Shown in pieces: positions 9,107 to 17,781 of a stretch of 52,671 nt of DNA. This stretch comes from Alphaproteobacteria bacterium (GTDB taxonomy: Bacteria > Pseudomonadota > Alphaproteobacteria > Rhizobiales > Aestuariivirgaceae). The DNA lies in the NCBI GenBank assembly GCA_024640405.1, contig JAHEFB010000030.1, positions 1 to 52,671 of the forward strand. Reading direction: 5' to 3'. Numbering within the stretch: the stretch's first letter is position 1; each line of letters begins with the position of its first letter. Below the pieces are notes generated by a model, which saw only the letters and a list, made by a program, of their open reading frames with translations, did no database searches and had not been told where the DNA came from. A program made the position numbers and the translations under genes.

Positions 9107-9714
9107 GGTTTCGCTCCCCTGTCCATCAAGCCATTTTGCTGCATGCCCGCCGTCTTGATCGCCTGCCAGTCATCCTTGAGCATGGCGAACTGGTACTGGT
9201 CGATCCGATATTGTCCGTTCGCACTCAAAACGTGTCCTTTCATGAGGCCTTCAAGCTTCCAGCCTTGTGCCTTGTAGTTGAACACCGCCGGAAAATTGCG
9301 GGCAAGCGGTCCGCCGATCAGTTTGTCAACGGCGCCGAACTGGAACAGGTAGTCCATCAGCACAGCCCTGGTTTCCAGCACGATACGCTGCCCCCAGTAG
9401 TCGCGGTCGCCGATCACGACGTTGAAGGAGGCTCGCCGCTGCACCGTATTCATTTCTATCATGTAGTAGCCGACCGGTTTCTCGTCCTCCAGGTCAAATA
9501 TGCCCAGGAGTAATCTTGTCGCCTGATCGTAAGACATGATAAAGCGGCGCAGCTGCAGCATGGTCAGACGCTCAGGCTTGTGATTGACGTTGCGCATGAG
9601 TTCGTCGTCTGCCAGCCACTCGATGATGGCTTTACATGCATCGGATTCGCGTAACGTGCGAACCAGAAAGCGATCGGTCTTAAGACGGATGTTTCTTTTC
9701 TTGACCTGTCTCAT
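9103..9714 (-). CDS. GNAT-family N-acyltransferase
   Basis: A 203-residue protein of the GNAT fold (RimJ/RimL-like), which transfers an acyl group from CoA or a carrier protein to an amine. The opening RLKTDRFLVRTLRESDA segment and the central beta strands with IGDRDYWGQ, where the acyl donor pyrophosphate usually sits, are typical. The gene lies 3 bp after the adenylating ligase and overlaps the ACP by 4 bp, so the three form one translational unit. In this setting it may use the ACP-bound product as donor. The acceptor is unknown. Confidence 0.8.
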   Translation of the reverse strand: MRQVKKRNIRLKTDRFLVRTLRESDACKAIIEWLADDELMRNVNHKPERLTMLQLRRFIMSYDQATRLLLGIFDLEDEKPVGYYMIEMNTVQRRASFNVVIGDRDYWGQRIVLETRAVLMDYLFQFGAVDKLIGGPLARNFPAVFNYKAQGWKLEGLMKGHVLSANGQYRIDQYQFAMLKDDWQAIKTAGMQQNGLMDRGAKP

Positions 9715-9717
9715 GGT

Positions 9718-11142
9718 TTACTTCTTGCTTTCCAGAAGCTTTTTTCGTTGACCGGTTCTGTCCGGCTTTCCCCTGTCGGTTCTGCAAACCTCGTCTACAA
9801 CATACCAGTGTGTGGGAACAATTTCTTTCCGCGCCCGCGCCAGACACCATTTGGCAAGTTCCTGCTTTTGCAGGCTTGTTCCGCAAGATAACACGACGGC
9901 TGCCGCGACTGCCTCGCCGCCAATGGTGTCAGGAACGCCAAATGTACAGGCTTCCAGGATATCGGGGTGGGTCTCAAGCAGTTGATCCACCTCTACCGGT
10001 TGCACCTTTGATCCGGCGCGGTTGATTTCTTCCTTTTGCCTGCCGACGAGTGTGAGGCGGCCGTCCGGCTCCAGACGGCCAACATCGCCTGTCCGGTACC
10101 AGCCATCCTTGAGAACAGAACCTGTCGCCTCGGGCTGCTTGTGATATCCAATCATGAGTCCGGATGTGCGCAGAACCACTTCACCGGTTCCTGAAGGTGC
10201 TCTGCAGCCATCGCCACCCACAACGGCGAACTCTCCCTCCAGGCTGTGCCCGACCAAACCATCAACTGCTTGATCCGTGTATGGCGCAGCGGCAACCCAA
10301 TTGGCTGTTTCAGTCATGCCGTAACAGTTGAAAACCGGGCAATCTGCCCAGTCGGCGATTTTCTTCCAGTGGGTTTTCGACAGTGGCGCGGAGCCTACGT
10401 GCACCCGAGCCAGGCTGCCACCTGATGGTGGCGGGGAAGCCTTGAATACCACATGCCAGAACGCCGGCACCGAGGTCATGAAGCTGATGGCGTTCCGGTC
10501 GATGAGAGAGCCCAGTTTCATGGGCAGGACGGGGCCCGGTTGCGGCAAAACCAGCGTCCCGCCTGCCAGGAGGGTAGTCAGCGCGCTGCCGATCAATCCG
10601 TGGCCGAAAGACAGTGACAATGTTTGCAGTGTCCTGCTGAGTGTGCTGGCGCCAATGGCGTCAATGTTTGCCCTGATGCGGGCCTCCAGGGCTGCAAATG
10701 ACAACACAACGATCTTGGGCTGGCCGGTGGTTCCTGACGTCAGCAGCGCCAGTGCGGGAGTGGTGCTGAAAAACTGCATGACCGTCTGGCCGTGCTTAGT
10801 GGTGCCACCCGGTGAGTCGACCACCGGTACCGGCCATTTGTCTGCTTCGGTTGAAACCATCGCAGCCGGATCGGCGAACCGGCAGATGTTTTCCCGCTCA
10901 GGTGCACTCAGGCCGGGATCAAGCACCAGGGCGCAAGCGCCGGCTTGCCAGATACCAAACAAGGCGGAAAAAAACTCAGCCGATGGCTGCAGTGCAAGGC
11001 CGACAAACCGGCCTTGTTCGGCGCCGGCATCTTTCAATGCCTCGGACCAGGTTGCCGCCGCAGTCAAAAGCCGGTTTCCTGAAACCAGCCCCTGATTTTC
11101 GCGACAATCAATGCTACCGATAGTATTAGCAGGTATTTCCAT
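9718..11142 (-). CDS. AMP-binding adenylating ligase (acyl- or aminoacyl-ACP synthetase type)
   Basis: A 474-residue ANL-superfamily enzyme, slightly shorter than the usual 500-550. Core motifs are LLTSGTTGQPKIV (A3, P-loop), YGMTETANW (A5), YRTGDVGRLEPDGRL (A7), GRQKEEINRAGSKVQP (A8) and a C-terminal RTDRGKPDR with the A10 lysine. It should activate a carboxylate as AMP ester and load it on a thiol, most likely the ACP two genes downstream. The start chosen is the ATG at 11140-11142 (MEIPANTIG); the longer frame to 11256 would run into the divergent aminotransferase gene. No good ribosome binding site was seen, so the start is moderately certain. The substrate is unknown. Confidence 0.82.
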   Translation of the reverse strand: MEIPANTIGSIDCRENQGLVSGNRLLTAAATWSEALKDAGAEQGRFVGLALQPSAEFFSALFGIWQAGACALVLDPGLSAPERENICRFADPAAMVSTEADKWPVPVVDSPGGTTKHGQTVMQFFSTTPALALLTSGTTGQPKIVVLSFAALEARIRANIDAIGASTLSRTLQTLSLSFGHGLIGSALTTLLAGGTLVLPQPGPVLPMKLGSLIDRNAISFMTSVPAFWHVVFKASPPPSGGSLARVHVGSAPLSKTHWKKIADWADCPVFNCYGMTETANWVAAAPYTDQAVDGLVGHSLEGEFAVVGGDGCRAPSGTGEVVLRTSGLMIGYHKQPEATGSVLKDGWYRTGDVGRLEPDGRLTLVGRQKEEINRAGSKVQPVEVDQLLETHPDILEACTFGVPDTIGGEAVAAAVVLSCGTSLQKQELAKWCLARARKEIVPTHWYVVDEVCRTDRGKPDRTGQRKKLLESKK

Positions 11143-11144
11143 CG

Positions 11145-11167
11145 TGGCACTGTTAGCGCAGGTGCCA
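11145..11167. promoter_or_regulatory. Dyad in the divergent spacer
   Basis: TGGCAC (11145-11150) and GTGCCA (11162-11167) are perfect inverted arms with an 11-bp spacer inside the 52-bp gap between the ligase and aminotransferase starts. It could be a shared operator that couples the two divergent transcripts. Short arms make it a candidate only. Confidence 0.35.
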
Positions 11168-11194
11168 TCCCGGGTGCAATAATGCGAGGATGCA

Positions 11195-12370
11195 ATGATT
11201 GATATTGAAGCGGTGAGAGCCGACACACCTGCATGCGAGAAGGTGCTGCACTTCAACAGTGCCGGGGCCTCGCTGATGCCAAAACCCGTCTACGATGCGG
11301 TGTGTCACCACCTGCGGATTGAAAACAGTGTTGGCGGATATGAGGCGGAACGCCGGGCGAAGGACGATCTGGAGGCTTTTTATAGTGAATTTGCCGGCCT
11401 GCTGAATGCTTCGCCCGATGAAATCGCCTATGTCGAAAACGCGACCCGAGCGTGGGACATGGCGTTTTATGGACTGCCATTGAGTGAGGGCGACCGAATT
11501 CTCACCCATGGGTCGGAGTATGCGTCCAACTATCTGGCCCTTCTGCAGCAGGCCAGGCGGCGCAAGCTGCACATCGATCTCATTCCATCCGATGCTTCCG
11601 GCCAGATCGACGTGAATGCCATGCCGGCCCTGATTACGGACCGGACAAAGCTGATCGCCATCACCCATGTGCCCACACAAGGTGGTCTGATCAATCCGGC
11701 GGCCGAGGTCGGGAAGATAGCCAGAAAATACGGCGTGACATATTTGCTGGATGCCTGTCAGTCGGTGGGTCAGCTTGACATCGATGTCGAAAAGATCGGT
11801 TGCGATATCCTGTCGGGCACCGGACGCAAGTTCCTGCGCGGCCCGCGCGGGACCGGCTTCCTGTATGTCAGGCGCGGCATGATTGAGAAGGTCGATCCGC
11901 CGTTTGTCGATCTGCACTCTGCCACCTGGCTGGACGAAAAATCCTATCAACTGGCCCCGGGCGCGAAGCGGTATGAGAACTGGGAAAGCTATGTTGCGGG
12001 CAGGGTGGGTCTGATGGTTGCGGTTCGCTATGCCCGCAACCTCGGCTTGCCGGCAATCGAGCAACGAACCCGGCAACTGGCTGATAGCCTGCGCCACGAA
12101 CTGGGTAATGTCCGGGGTGTCACAGTACATGATCTGGGGAAGGAAAAATGTGGCATTGTGACGTTCACAAAAGAAGGTGTCTCGCCGGGAAACATGGCAG
12201 AGCGTCTGGTTTCACAAGGGATGAACATATCTGTGTCAGCCGCCACGTCAGCCCAGCTTGACCTTGGCAGGCGAGGCCTGGACGCGGTTGCCAGAGCATC
12301 GGTGCACTATTTCAACACAGATACCGAGATTGAGCGGTTTGTTGAGGCCATACGTGTGATTGTCGAATAG
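11195..12370 (+). CDS. Aminotransferase class V-fold PLP enzyme (cysteine desulfurase-like)
   Basis: A 391-residue fold-type I PLP enzyme. The cofactor Asp and Gln lie in LLDACQSVGQ, and the Schiff-base lysine is in GTGRKFLRGPRGTGFLYVR near residue 212. The group includes cysteine desulfurases, selenocysteine lyases, isopenicillin-N-epimerase-like enzymes and EgtE; none can be chosen from sequence alone. An active-site cysteine loop as in SufS/IscS was not recognised, which argues against a housekeeping Fe-S role. The ATG has GCGAGGA upstream. It is divergent from the ligase-GNAT-ACP set with only 52 bp between starts, which suggests a shared pathway, for example supply or modification of an amino-acid substrate. 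Confidence 0.82.
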   Translation: MIDIEAVRADTPACEKVLHFNSAGASLMPKPVYDAVCHHLRIENSVGGYEAERRAKDDLEAFYSEFAGLLNASPDEIAYVENATRAWDMAFYGLPLSEGDRILTHGSEYASNYLALLQQARRRKLHIDLIPSDASGQIDVNAMPALITDRTKLIAITHVPTQGGLINPAAEVGKIARKYGVTYLLDACQSVGQLDIDVEKIGCDILSGTGRKFLRGPRGTGFLYVRRGMIEKVDPPFVDLHSATWLDEKSYQLAPGAKRYENWESYVAGRVGLMVAVRYARNLGLPAIEQRTRQLADSLRHELGNVRGVTVHDLGKEKCGIVTFTKEGVSPGNMAERLVSQGMNISVSAATSAQLDLGRRGLDAVARASVHYFNTDTEIERFVEAIRVIVE

Positions 12371-12398
12371 TCGTCGAGAATGTTGCGGCACACCTGTT

Positions 12399-12414
12399 TT
12401 CCACGAGCGTGGAA
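12399..12414. terminator. Short hairpin between convergent genes
   Basis: TTCCACG and CGTGGAA flank a 2-nt centre, giving a compact dyad in the 47-bp gap between the aminotransferase stop and the aspartate dehydrogenase stop. No long T tract is present on either side. It may act as a weak bidirectional terminator. Confidence 0.35.
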
Positions 12415-12417
12415 CGT

Positions 12418-13215
12418 TTACACCCTGATACGTGCCAGGCGGCGGCGGACTGCGGCGACTACGCTCATGGCGGTCAATGCGGATGACTTTGGATTGCCGG
12501 GCAGGGGGTTGCCGTTGATGGATAAATTCATTTCACCGAAATCACCGACCAGTTCAATCTCGTGGATGTTGCCTGTCACTGCCGGGTCTGCGATCAGTTC
12601 GACCTGTGTGTTGTCGAGGCCATTGCCCGCGAGGGCGACGGTTGCAGCGACATTGGCATTTTTCGGATAACGCAGCGCGGCCTCGCGGGCCGTGCCTGAG
12701 AAATGACAGGCCGGCCTGTCGAGGTTGTCCAGATCAAGCACGTCTTCGGCCGGAGAGCCTTTCCAGCTGGCCGGTGGTTTGCGTCCTCGATAAACCAGCT
12801 TGCTGATGCTGCCTGTGCTGGCGGCTGCTATGGCATCTATTGCGCCGATGGCACCGGCCACCAGTTCAAGTGTGGCGTCGCCCCGACTGGCTGCGTCTTC
12901 AAGGGCCTTGGTTAAGTCGCTGTCGGCGAGGGCGCCATTCGACACTGTAATCACATCGATACCGCGTGCCAGCAGTCCGGGGCCGTGTTGCGCAAGCGCG
13001 GCGTGGCCGCCGCACTCAATTGCAAGATCCAAAGATTGACCAATCTCATCAATGGAATTGACCGCGGTAATGGCTGGACCAAGCGCTTGCGCTGCAGCTT
13101 CATTGCGCCCTTCACGGCATAGCACCCAGCCAATGTTGATGGCGGGGCTGCCGCCGGCGAGGGCGCGCGCCACATGACAACCAATGGCGCCGTAGCCAAT
13201 GAGCAGGATGTTCAT
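12418..13215 (-). CDS. Aspartate dehydrogenase-like protein (last gene of BHAC operon)
   Basis: A 265-residue NAD(P)-dependent enzyme of the aspartate dehydrogenase (NadX/AspDH) family, which interconverts L-aspartate and iminosuccinate plus ammonia. The Rossmann motif is at the very N-terminus (LLIGYGAIGCHVARAL), and the family motif GNANVAATVALAG with GNIHEIEL follows in the catalytic domain. Length is normal. The start is the ATG at 13213-13215; the longer open frame overlaps bhcD. It lies 19 bp after bhcD on the same strand, so it is probably transcribed with the BHAC operon. BhcD already reduces iminosuccinate, so this gene may supply a second, unrelated enzyme for the same step, or feed iminoaspartate to NAD synthesis. 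Confidence 0.82.
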   Translation of the reverse strand: MNILLIGYGAIGCHVARALAGGSPAINIGWVLCREGRNEAAAQALGPAITAVNSIDEIGQSLDLAIECGGHAALAQHGPGLLARGIDVITVSNGALADSDLTKALEDAASRGDATLELVAGAIGAIDAIAAASTGSISKLVYRGRKPPASWKGSPAEDVLDLDNLDRPACHFSGTAREAALRYPKNANVAATVALAGNGLDNTQVELIADPAVTGNIHEIELVGDFGEMNLSINGNPLPGNPKSSALTAMSVVAAVRRRLARIRV

Positions 13216-13234
13216 TGAATTGCGTTCAGGCTGG

Positions 13235-14200
13235 TCACAAAGCGATCTCCTGGGCCGCGCCTTTTTCCTGTGCCAGCCTGGCAGCAACCGATGCCACGGC
13301 GAGGTCCTGCAATCCGACACCGGTGCCGTCAAACAGGGTGATTTCGTCAGCCGAGGTGCGACCGGGGTGTTTCTTGTTGATGACATCACCAATCGCGGTG
13401 ATTGCCGTTTCCGCAATTAAACCGTCAGCGATTGCGTGCTGGCATTCGCCGATTGATATCGACTGTGCAACCTCATCGGTGAACACGGTTGCGGCTGCTA
13501 CCAGTTTTGCATCAACTTCCTGCTTGCCCCTGGTGTCTGTGCCCATGCAGGCCAGGTGAGTGCCCGGTTTGATCTGTTTGACATCCAGGATCGGTTTGAA
13601 ACTCGAAGTGATGGTGATGATGACATCTGCTTCGCCACCCAGTCTGTCCAGATCAACCGCCTCAAAAGGCAGGCCGATGTCACTTGCCGTATCTGCCAGG
13701 CGTGACAGCATCTCGGGATGATAGTTCCAGCCGATTATCTTGTCGAATTCGTGCTGCTCTACGGCGGCCCGCATCTGAAATGCGGATTGATGACCCGCAC
13801 CAACCATGCCCAGAACCCTGGCATCCTTGCGGGCCAGATGTTTTATCGAGACAGATGAGGCTGCTGCGGTACGCAGGGCGGTCAGATGATTGCCTCCCAC
13901 CATGGCGGCTGGCTGACCGGTATCGGCGTCAAACAGGAATACCGTCGACTGATGATTGGTCAGCCCGCGCTTTTCATTACCCGGCCAGTAACCGCCGGAT
14001 TTCAGTCCGAGCACAAGGCCCGCCCGGTCAAAACCGGACTTGAAGCCGTACAGGGCATCGGCATGTCCAATGGCTTCGCGGATAACCGGAAAATTGTAGG
14101 CATCACCGCTGGCCATGGCGGAGAATACGCTTTCGACAGCGTCAAAAGCCTGACCACGCCCGACCACCTGCTTGCAGGTGTCCTCGGATACAATAAGCAT
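13235..14200 (-). CDS. bhcD: Iminosuccinate reductase BhcD
   Basis: A 321-residue protein of the ornithine cyclodeaminase/mu-crystallin family. The substrate-side LGLKSGGYWPGNEKRG segment and the NAD-binding VLGMVGAGHQSAFQM motif are clear. Alone it would be called an ornithine cyclodeaminase-like protein, but its place directly after bhcA-bhcB-bhcC identifies it as the NADH-dependent iminosuccinate reductase of the beta-hydroxyaspartate cycle, which forms L-aspartate. The ATG at 14198-14200 has AGAGGT upstream and lies 12 bp after the bhcC stop. Assignment rests on family plus gene order. Confidence 0.9.
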   Translation of the reverse strand: MLIVSEDTCKQVVGRGQAFDAVESVFSAMASGDAYNFPVIREAIGHADALYGFKSGFDRAGLVLGLKSGGYWPGNEKRGLTNHQSTVFLFDADTGQPAAMVGGNHLTALRTAAASSVSIKHLARKDARVLGMVGAGHQSAFQMRAAVEQHEFDKIIGWNYHPEMLSRLADTASDIGLPFEAVDLDRLGGEADVIITITSSFKPILDVKQIKPGTHLACMGTDTRGKQEVDAKLVAAATVFTDEVAQSISIGECQHAIADGLIAETAITAIGDVINKKHPGRTSADEITLFDGTGVGLQDLAVASVAARLAQEKGAAQEIAL

Positions 14201-14212
14201 CTGTGTTTACCT

Positions 14213-15370
14213 CTAGTATGCCAGGCCGCGTGCCGTGACCGGCCAGAGTTTTTCCACCTTGCCGTTGCGCACGCCGACATACCAGTCATGGACATTGCAG
14301 GTCGGATCGCAGTGTCCGGGCACCAGCTTGAGTTTGTCATTGACCTTCAGATTGCCGTCAGGGTCCATGATGACGCCATGCTCGTCGGAACATTTTACAT
14401 ATTCCACGTCATCACGACCGAAGATTTTCGGCAGGCCGGAGTCAACGCTCTGGGCTTTCAGTCCGGCATCGCAGATCGCCTTGTCGGCCTTGGCATGAGA
14501 CATGACCGAGGTCAGGATGAACAACGAATTGTCGAACTCGGAGATCGGCTTGCCGTCCTCATCATGAATGCGCTGATAGTCGGCGTCCATGAAGGCATAG
14601 GAACCGCACTGCAGTTCGTTGAAGACGCCGGAATTGCCCTCGAAATAATACGAGCCTGTGCCACCACCGCCGACGATGTCGCAGTCAAGGCCTTCGGCTT
14701 TCAGCATGTCCACGCTTTCGCGCACCATATCTACAGCAATGTCGATCTTCTGTTTGCGGTCTTCGTAGCTCTGCATGTGCTGCATCGCGCCCTGATAGGC
14801 CTGAATACCTGAGAACACCAGGCCGTCGGCCGCATCGATTGCCTTGGCGATGTCCACCACGGGCTGACCGGCCTGAACGCCGCAACGCCCTGCGCCACAG
14901 TCGATCTCCACCAGGCATTCGATGGTCGTGCCGTGCCTTACGGCCGCTGCTGAAAGGTCCGCCACATTGGCAATATCGTCCACGCAGACAATCGTGCGAG
15001 CGCCCAGTTTCGGCATGCGGGCAAGCCGGTCGATCTTGGCAGGATCGCGGACCTGGTTTGACACCAGAATGTCCTTGATGCCCGCACGGGCAAAGCTCTC
15101 TGCCTCCGATACCTTCTGACAGCAAACGCCTACCGCATCGCCGTGCTCGATCTGCCAGAGCGCCACGTCGGCTGACTTGTGCATCTTGCCATGCACACGA
15201 TGGCGCACTCCCATTTTGCGGCACAGATCACGCATGGTGGTGACGTTTTTCTCAAAGGCGTCCAGATCGACAACAAGACAGGGTGTCTGGATGTCTGCTT
15301 CGTCCATGCCGACCAGTGCCGGTACGTTGTAACCCACTTCCAGGTCGGTAACTTTGGTAATAGCGTTCAT
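14213..15370 (-). CDS. bhcC: Beta-hydroxyaspartate aldolase BhcC
   Basis: A 385-residue PLP enzyme of the D-threonine aldolase/DSD1 (alanine-racemase-fold) family. The Schiff-base lysine lies in RVHGKMHKSADVALWQ, and the C-terminal metal-binding residues are in VPGHCDPTCNVHDW. In the cycle it condenses glyoxylate with glycine to erythro-beta-hydroxyaspartate. Its neighbours on both sides are the other cycle enzymes. The ATG at 15368-15370 has AAAGGA upstream. Its first five residues (MNAIT) match those of bhcB next door, an odd local similarity between non-homologous proteins. Confidence 0.93.
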   Translation of the reverse strand: MNAITKVTDLEVGYNVPALVGMDEADIQTPCLVVDLDAFEKNVTTMRDLCRKMGVRHRVHGKMHKSADVALWQIEHGDAVGVCCQKVSEAESFARAGIKDILVSNQVRDPAKIDRLARMPKLGARTIVCVDDIANVADLSAAAVRHGTTIECLVEIDCGAGRCGVQAGQPVVDIAKAIDAADGLVFSGIQAYQGAMQHMQSYEDRKQKIDIAVDMVRESVDMLKAEGLDCDIVGGGGTGSYYFEGNSGVFNELQCGSYAFMDADYQRIHDEDGKPISEFDNSLFILTSVMSHAKADKAICDAGLKAQSVDSGLPKIFGRDDVEYVKCSDEHGVIMDPDGNLKVNDKLKLVPGHCDPTCNVHDWYVGVRNGKVEKLWPVTARGLAY

Positions 15371-15391
15371 GAATTGATCCTTTCGAGACGC

Positions 15392-16372
15392 TCAGCCCTG
15401 CATCCAGGGCAATTTCTTCAAATCGACATTGCCGCCGGTGATGATGACACCGACGCGTTTTCCGGCAAAGAGTTCCTTGTTCTTGATGATGGTCGCCAGC
15501 GGCACCGCACTCGAAGGCTCCATGACGATCTTCATCCGTTGCCAGGTCAGGTACATGGCATCGATGATCTCCTGCTCGGTTGCGACAAGAATGTCCTCGA
15601 CGTGATCTGAGACGAAATGCCAGGTCAGCTCCTTCAGAGGGACCTTGAGCCCATCGGCAACGGTTTCCGGTGCATCATCAGCAATGATGTGACCGGCCTT
15701 GAAGGACCTGTAAGCGTCATCTGCGTTTTTCGGTTCAGCCGCGTAAATCTTGGTTTTCGGCGCCGTGTTGGATACCGTCAGGCAGGTTCCTGAAATCATG
15801 CCGCCACCGCCGATCGGTGCGATGAATGCATCGAGCTCGCCAAGTTCATCCAGCATTTCGCGGGAGCAGGTGGCCTGACCGGCAATGACCCGCGGATCGT
15901 TGTACGGGTGCACGAAATCCGCGCCCGATTTTGCCACCACATCTGCAAATACCGCTTCGCGCGATGATGTGCTGGGTTCACACTCGACCACTGTGCCGCC
16001 GTATCCGCGTACGGCTGCCTTCTTGGCTTCCGGCGCGGTGCGGGGCATCACTACGGTAACCGGAATGCCCCGGCGCCCTGCAGCGTAGCTGAGTGACAAG
16101 GCGTGATTACCGGAAGAATGCGTGGCCACGCCCTTTGCGATCTTGTCGTCGCTGAGGCCGAAAACCGCGTTTGATGCGCCGCGTACCTTGAAGGCACCTG
16201 CCTTTTGAAAGTTTTCGCACTTGAAAAACAGTTCTGCGCCAATGAGGTCGTTCATGAATGTACTGGTCAGTATCGGTGTACAGTGAATGTAAGGCTTGAT
16301 GCGGTCATGAGCTTCAAGCACGTCGTCATATGTCGGGATGTACAATCCGTCGGTCTGTGTAATGGCGTTCAT
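15392..16372 (-). CDS. bhcB: Beta-hydroxyaspartate dehydratase BhcB
   Basis: A 326-residue fold-type II PLP enzyme of the threonine/serine dehydratase family. The PLP lysine is in the motif NFQKAGAFKVRGASN, the phosphate-binding glycine loop is IGGGGMISG, and the SSGNHALS substrate loop is present. In this operon it should dehydrate beta-hydroxyaspartate to iminosuccinate. The start is the ATG at 16370-16372 with GAGGT upstream, 7 bp after the bhcA stop. The longer open frame to 16453 would overlap bhcA and is rejected. It lacks a C-terminal ACT domain, as expected for this subfamily. Confidence 0.93.
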   Translation of the reverse strand: MNAITQTDGLYIPTYDDVLEAHDRIKPYIHCTPILTSTFMNDLIGAELFFKCENFQKAGAFKVRGASNAVFGLSDDKIAKGVATHSSGNHALSLSYAAGRRGIPVTVVMPRTAPEAKKAAVRGYGGTVVECEPSTSSREAVFADVVAKSGADFVHPYNDPRVIAGQATCSREMLDELGELDAFIAPIGGGGMISGTCLTVSNTAPKTKIYAAEPKNADDAYRSFKAGHIIADDAPETVADGLKVPLKELTWHFVSDHVEDILVATEQEIIDAMYLTWQRMKIVMEPSSAVPLATIIKNKELFAGKRVGVIITGGNVDLKKLPWMQG

Positions 16373-16379
16373 GGATACC

Positions 16380-17570
16380 TCATGCAGCCTGCTTGTTGGC
16401 GAAATTCGTTGGATGCCGGTAGTAGTTCTGGGCTGCTGCCACACCGGCGCCAAGTTCTATCGGGTAATCCAGGTCTTTCATTGCCATCTCCATGGTGGCG
16501 ATGCCGGATAACGCCATTACGTCGGTCATCAGGCCAAGGTGGCCGATACGGAACGCCTTGCCCGCCATCTGGCCAAGTCCTACGCCAAACGATACATCAT
16601 AAGCATCAAAGGCGTGTTTTGTCAGTACGTTGCTGTCAAAGCCTTCCGGCACGTAGATCGCGCTGACGGTGTCGGAATAAAGCTCCGGGCTGTTGGCACA
16701 CAATTTCAGTCCCCATGCGGCAATAGCGGTGCGGATACCTTCGGCAATGCGATAATGACGCGCAAAGACCTGATCCAGCCCCTCGCCGAGCAGCATATTG
16801 AGGCTTTCGCGGAGGCCAAACATGATCTGTAAAGGCGGGGTGTAGGGATAGCCACCATTTGCGTTGGCGCCTGCCATGTCGCGGAAATCAAAAAAGCAAC
16901 GCGGGCATGTCGCGGTATCGCAGGCCTTGAGAGCCCTTTCGCTGACACCGATAATCGCCATGCCCGTGGCCAGCATGAAGCCTTTCTGCGAACCTGATAC
17001 GGCAAGGTCGACGCCCCAGTCATCCATGCGAAAGTCCATTGAAGCCAATGAACTGACACAATCGACATACAGCATGGCCGGATGCCCGGCAGCGTTCATG
17101 GCTTCGCGTACGGCGCCGATATCGCTGCGGACGCCGGTTGCGGTTTCGTTGTGGGTTACCAGCACTGCCTTGATCTCGTGGTTCTTGTCTGCCGCCAGGC
17201 GCTCGCCATACACGTCGGCCGGAGCACCTGAACCCCATTCACATTCGATGATCTCGACATCAAGGTTGTGGCGTTGGCACATGTCTATCCAGCGATGCGA
17301 GAACATGCCGAAGCGAGCCACAAGCACCTTGTCGCCGGGTGAAAGGGTGTTGGTGATGGCCGCTTCCCAGCCACCTGTGCCGCTGGCAGGGAACGTGATG
17401 ACGCTGCCGGTTGTGGTTTTGAAAACAGCTTTCAGACCATCCAGCAGCGGGGCCATCAGTTCCACGAAATCGGGTGCGCGATGATCCAGGGTCTGGATGT
17501 TCATGGCGTGACGTAAACGGTCCGGAATGTTGGTTGGACCGGGAATGAAAACCGGGTTTGGGCTGGCCAT
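16380..17570 (-). CDS. bhcA: Aspartate-glyoxylate aminotransferase BhcA
   Basis: A 396-residue class V PLP aminotransferase of the serine-glyoxylate/alanine-glyoxylate type. The PLP lysine is in AVSGSQKGFML, the N-terminal FIPGPTNIP motif is typical, and YVDCVSSLAS carries the ring-stacking region. As first gene of the BHAC operon it transfers the amino group from aspartate to glyoxylate, giving oxaloacetate and glycine. The ATG at 17568-17570 has GGAGAT upstream; a second ATG five codons earlier (17583-17585) is less well placed. It is transcribed away from bhcR across an AT-rich spacer. Confidence 0.93.
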   Translation of the reverse strand: MASPNPVFIPGPTNIPDRLRHAMNIQTLDHRAPDFVELMAPLLDGLKAVFKTTTGSVITFPASGTGGWEAAITNTLSPGDKVLVARFGMFSHRWIDMCQRHNLDVEIIECEWGSGAPADVYGERLAADKNHEIKAVLVTHNETATGVRSDIGAVREAMNAAGHPAMLYVDCVSSLASMDFRMDDWGVDLAVSGSQKGFMLATGMAIIGVSERALKACDTATCPRCFFDFRDMAGANANGGYPYTPPLQIMFGLRESLNMLLGEGLDQVFARHYRIAEGIRTAIAAWGLKLCANSPELYSDTVSAIYVPEGFDSNVLTKHAFDAYDVSFGVGLGQMAGKAFRIGHLGLMTDVMALSGIATMEMAMKDLDYPIELGAGVAAAQNYYRHPTNFANKQAA

Positions 17571-17781
17571 GATGGTTATCTCCATTGCATTTGACTTGGT
17601 CCAAGCATATGCGGTTGTTCGAATTTTGCAATTTTTTTGAAAAAATATTTCATTTTACATTTTTGTCTTTTAATTCACTGTAATCAAACAATTTAATGTT
17701 TTTTCATCAATTGAAATATTTTTTTGTTATTTGACCTGTATGGATTTTCCAACTAGAATTCCGCATATCGAAAGGGCAGAC
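17571..17781. promoter_or_regulatory. AT-rich divergent bhcA/bhcR control region
   Basis: This 211-bp spacer is far more AT-rich than its surroundings. It contains CTTGGTCCAAG, a perfect 11-bp palindrome at 17595-17605 close to the bhcA start, and the dyad TGAAAAAATATTTCA at 17638-17652. The core AAAAAATATTTCA of that dyad reappears inverted at 17712-17724 as TGAAATATTTTTT. The pair, about 73 bp apart, brackets the middle of the spacer. BhcR of Paracoccus is known to bind the bhc promoter and release it in response to glyoxylate; assigning these repeats as its sites is inference. Confidence 0.6.

Noticed and set aside
11153..12130. Minus-strand frame of 325 codons
   Set aside because: Antisense to the class V aminotransferase with its intact PLP motifs; a shadow frame.
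13235..14200. Ornithine cyclodeaminase function for this gene
   Set aside because: Family resemblance is real, but position in a bhcABCD operon points to iminosuccinate reductase.
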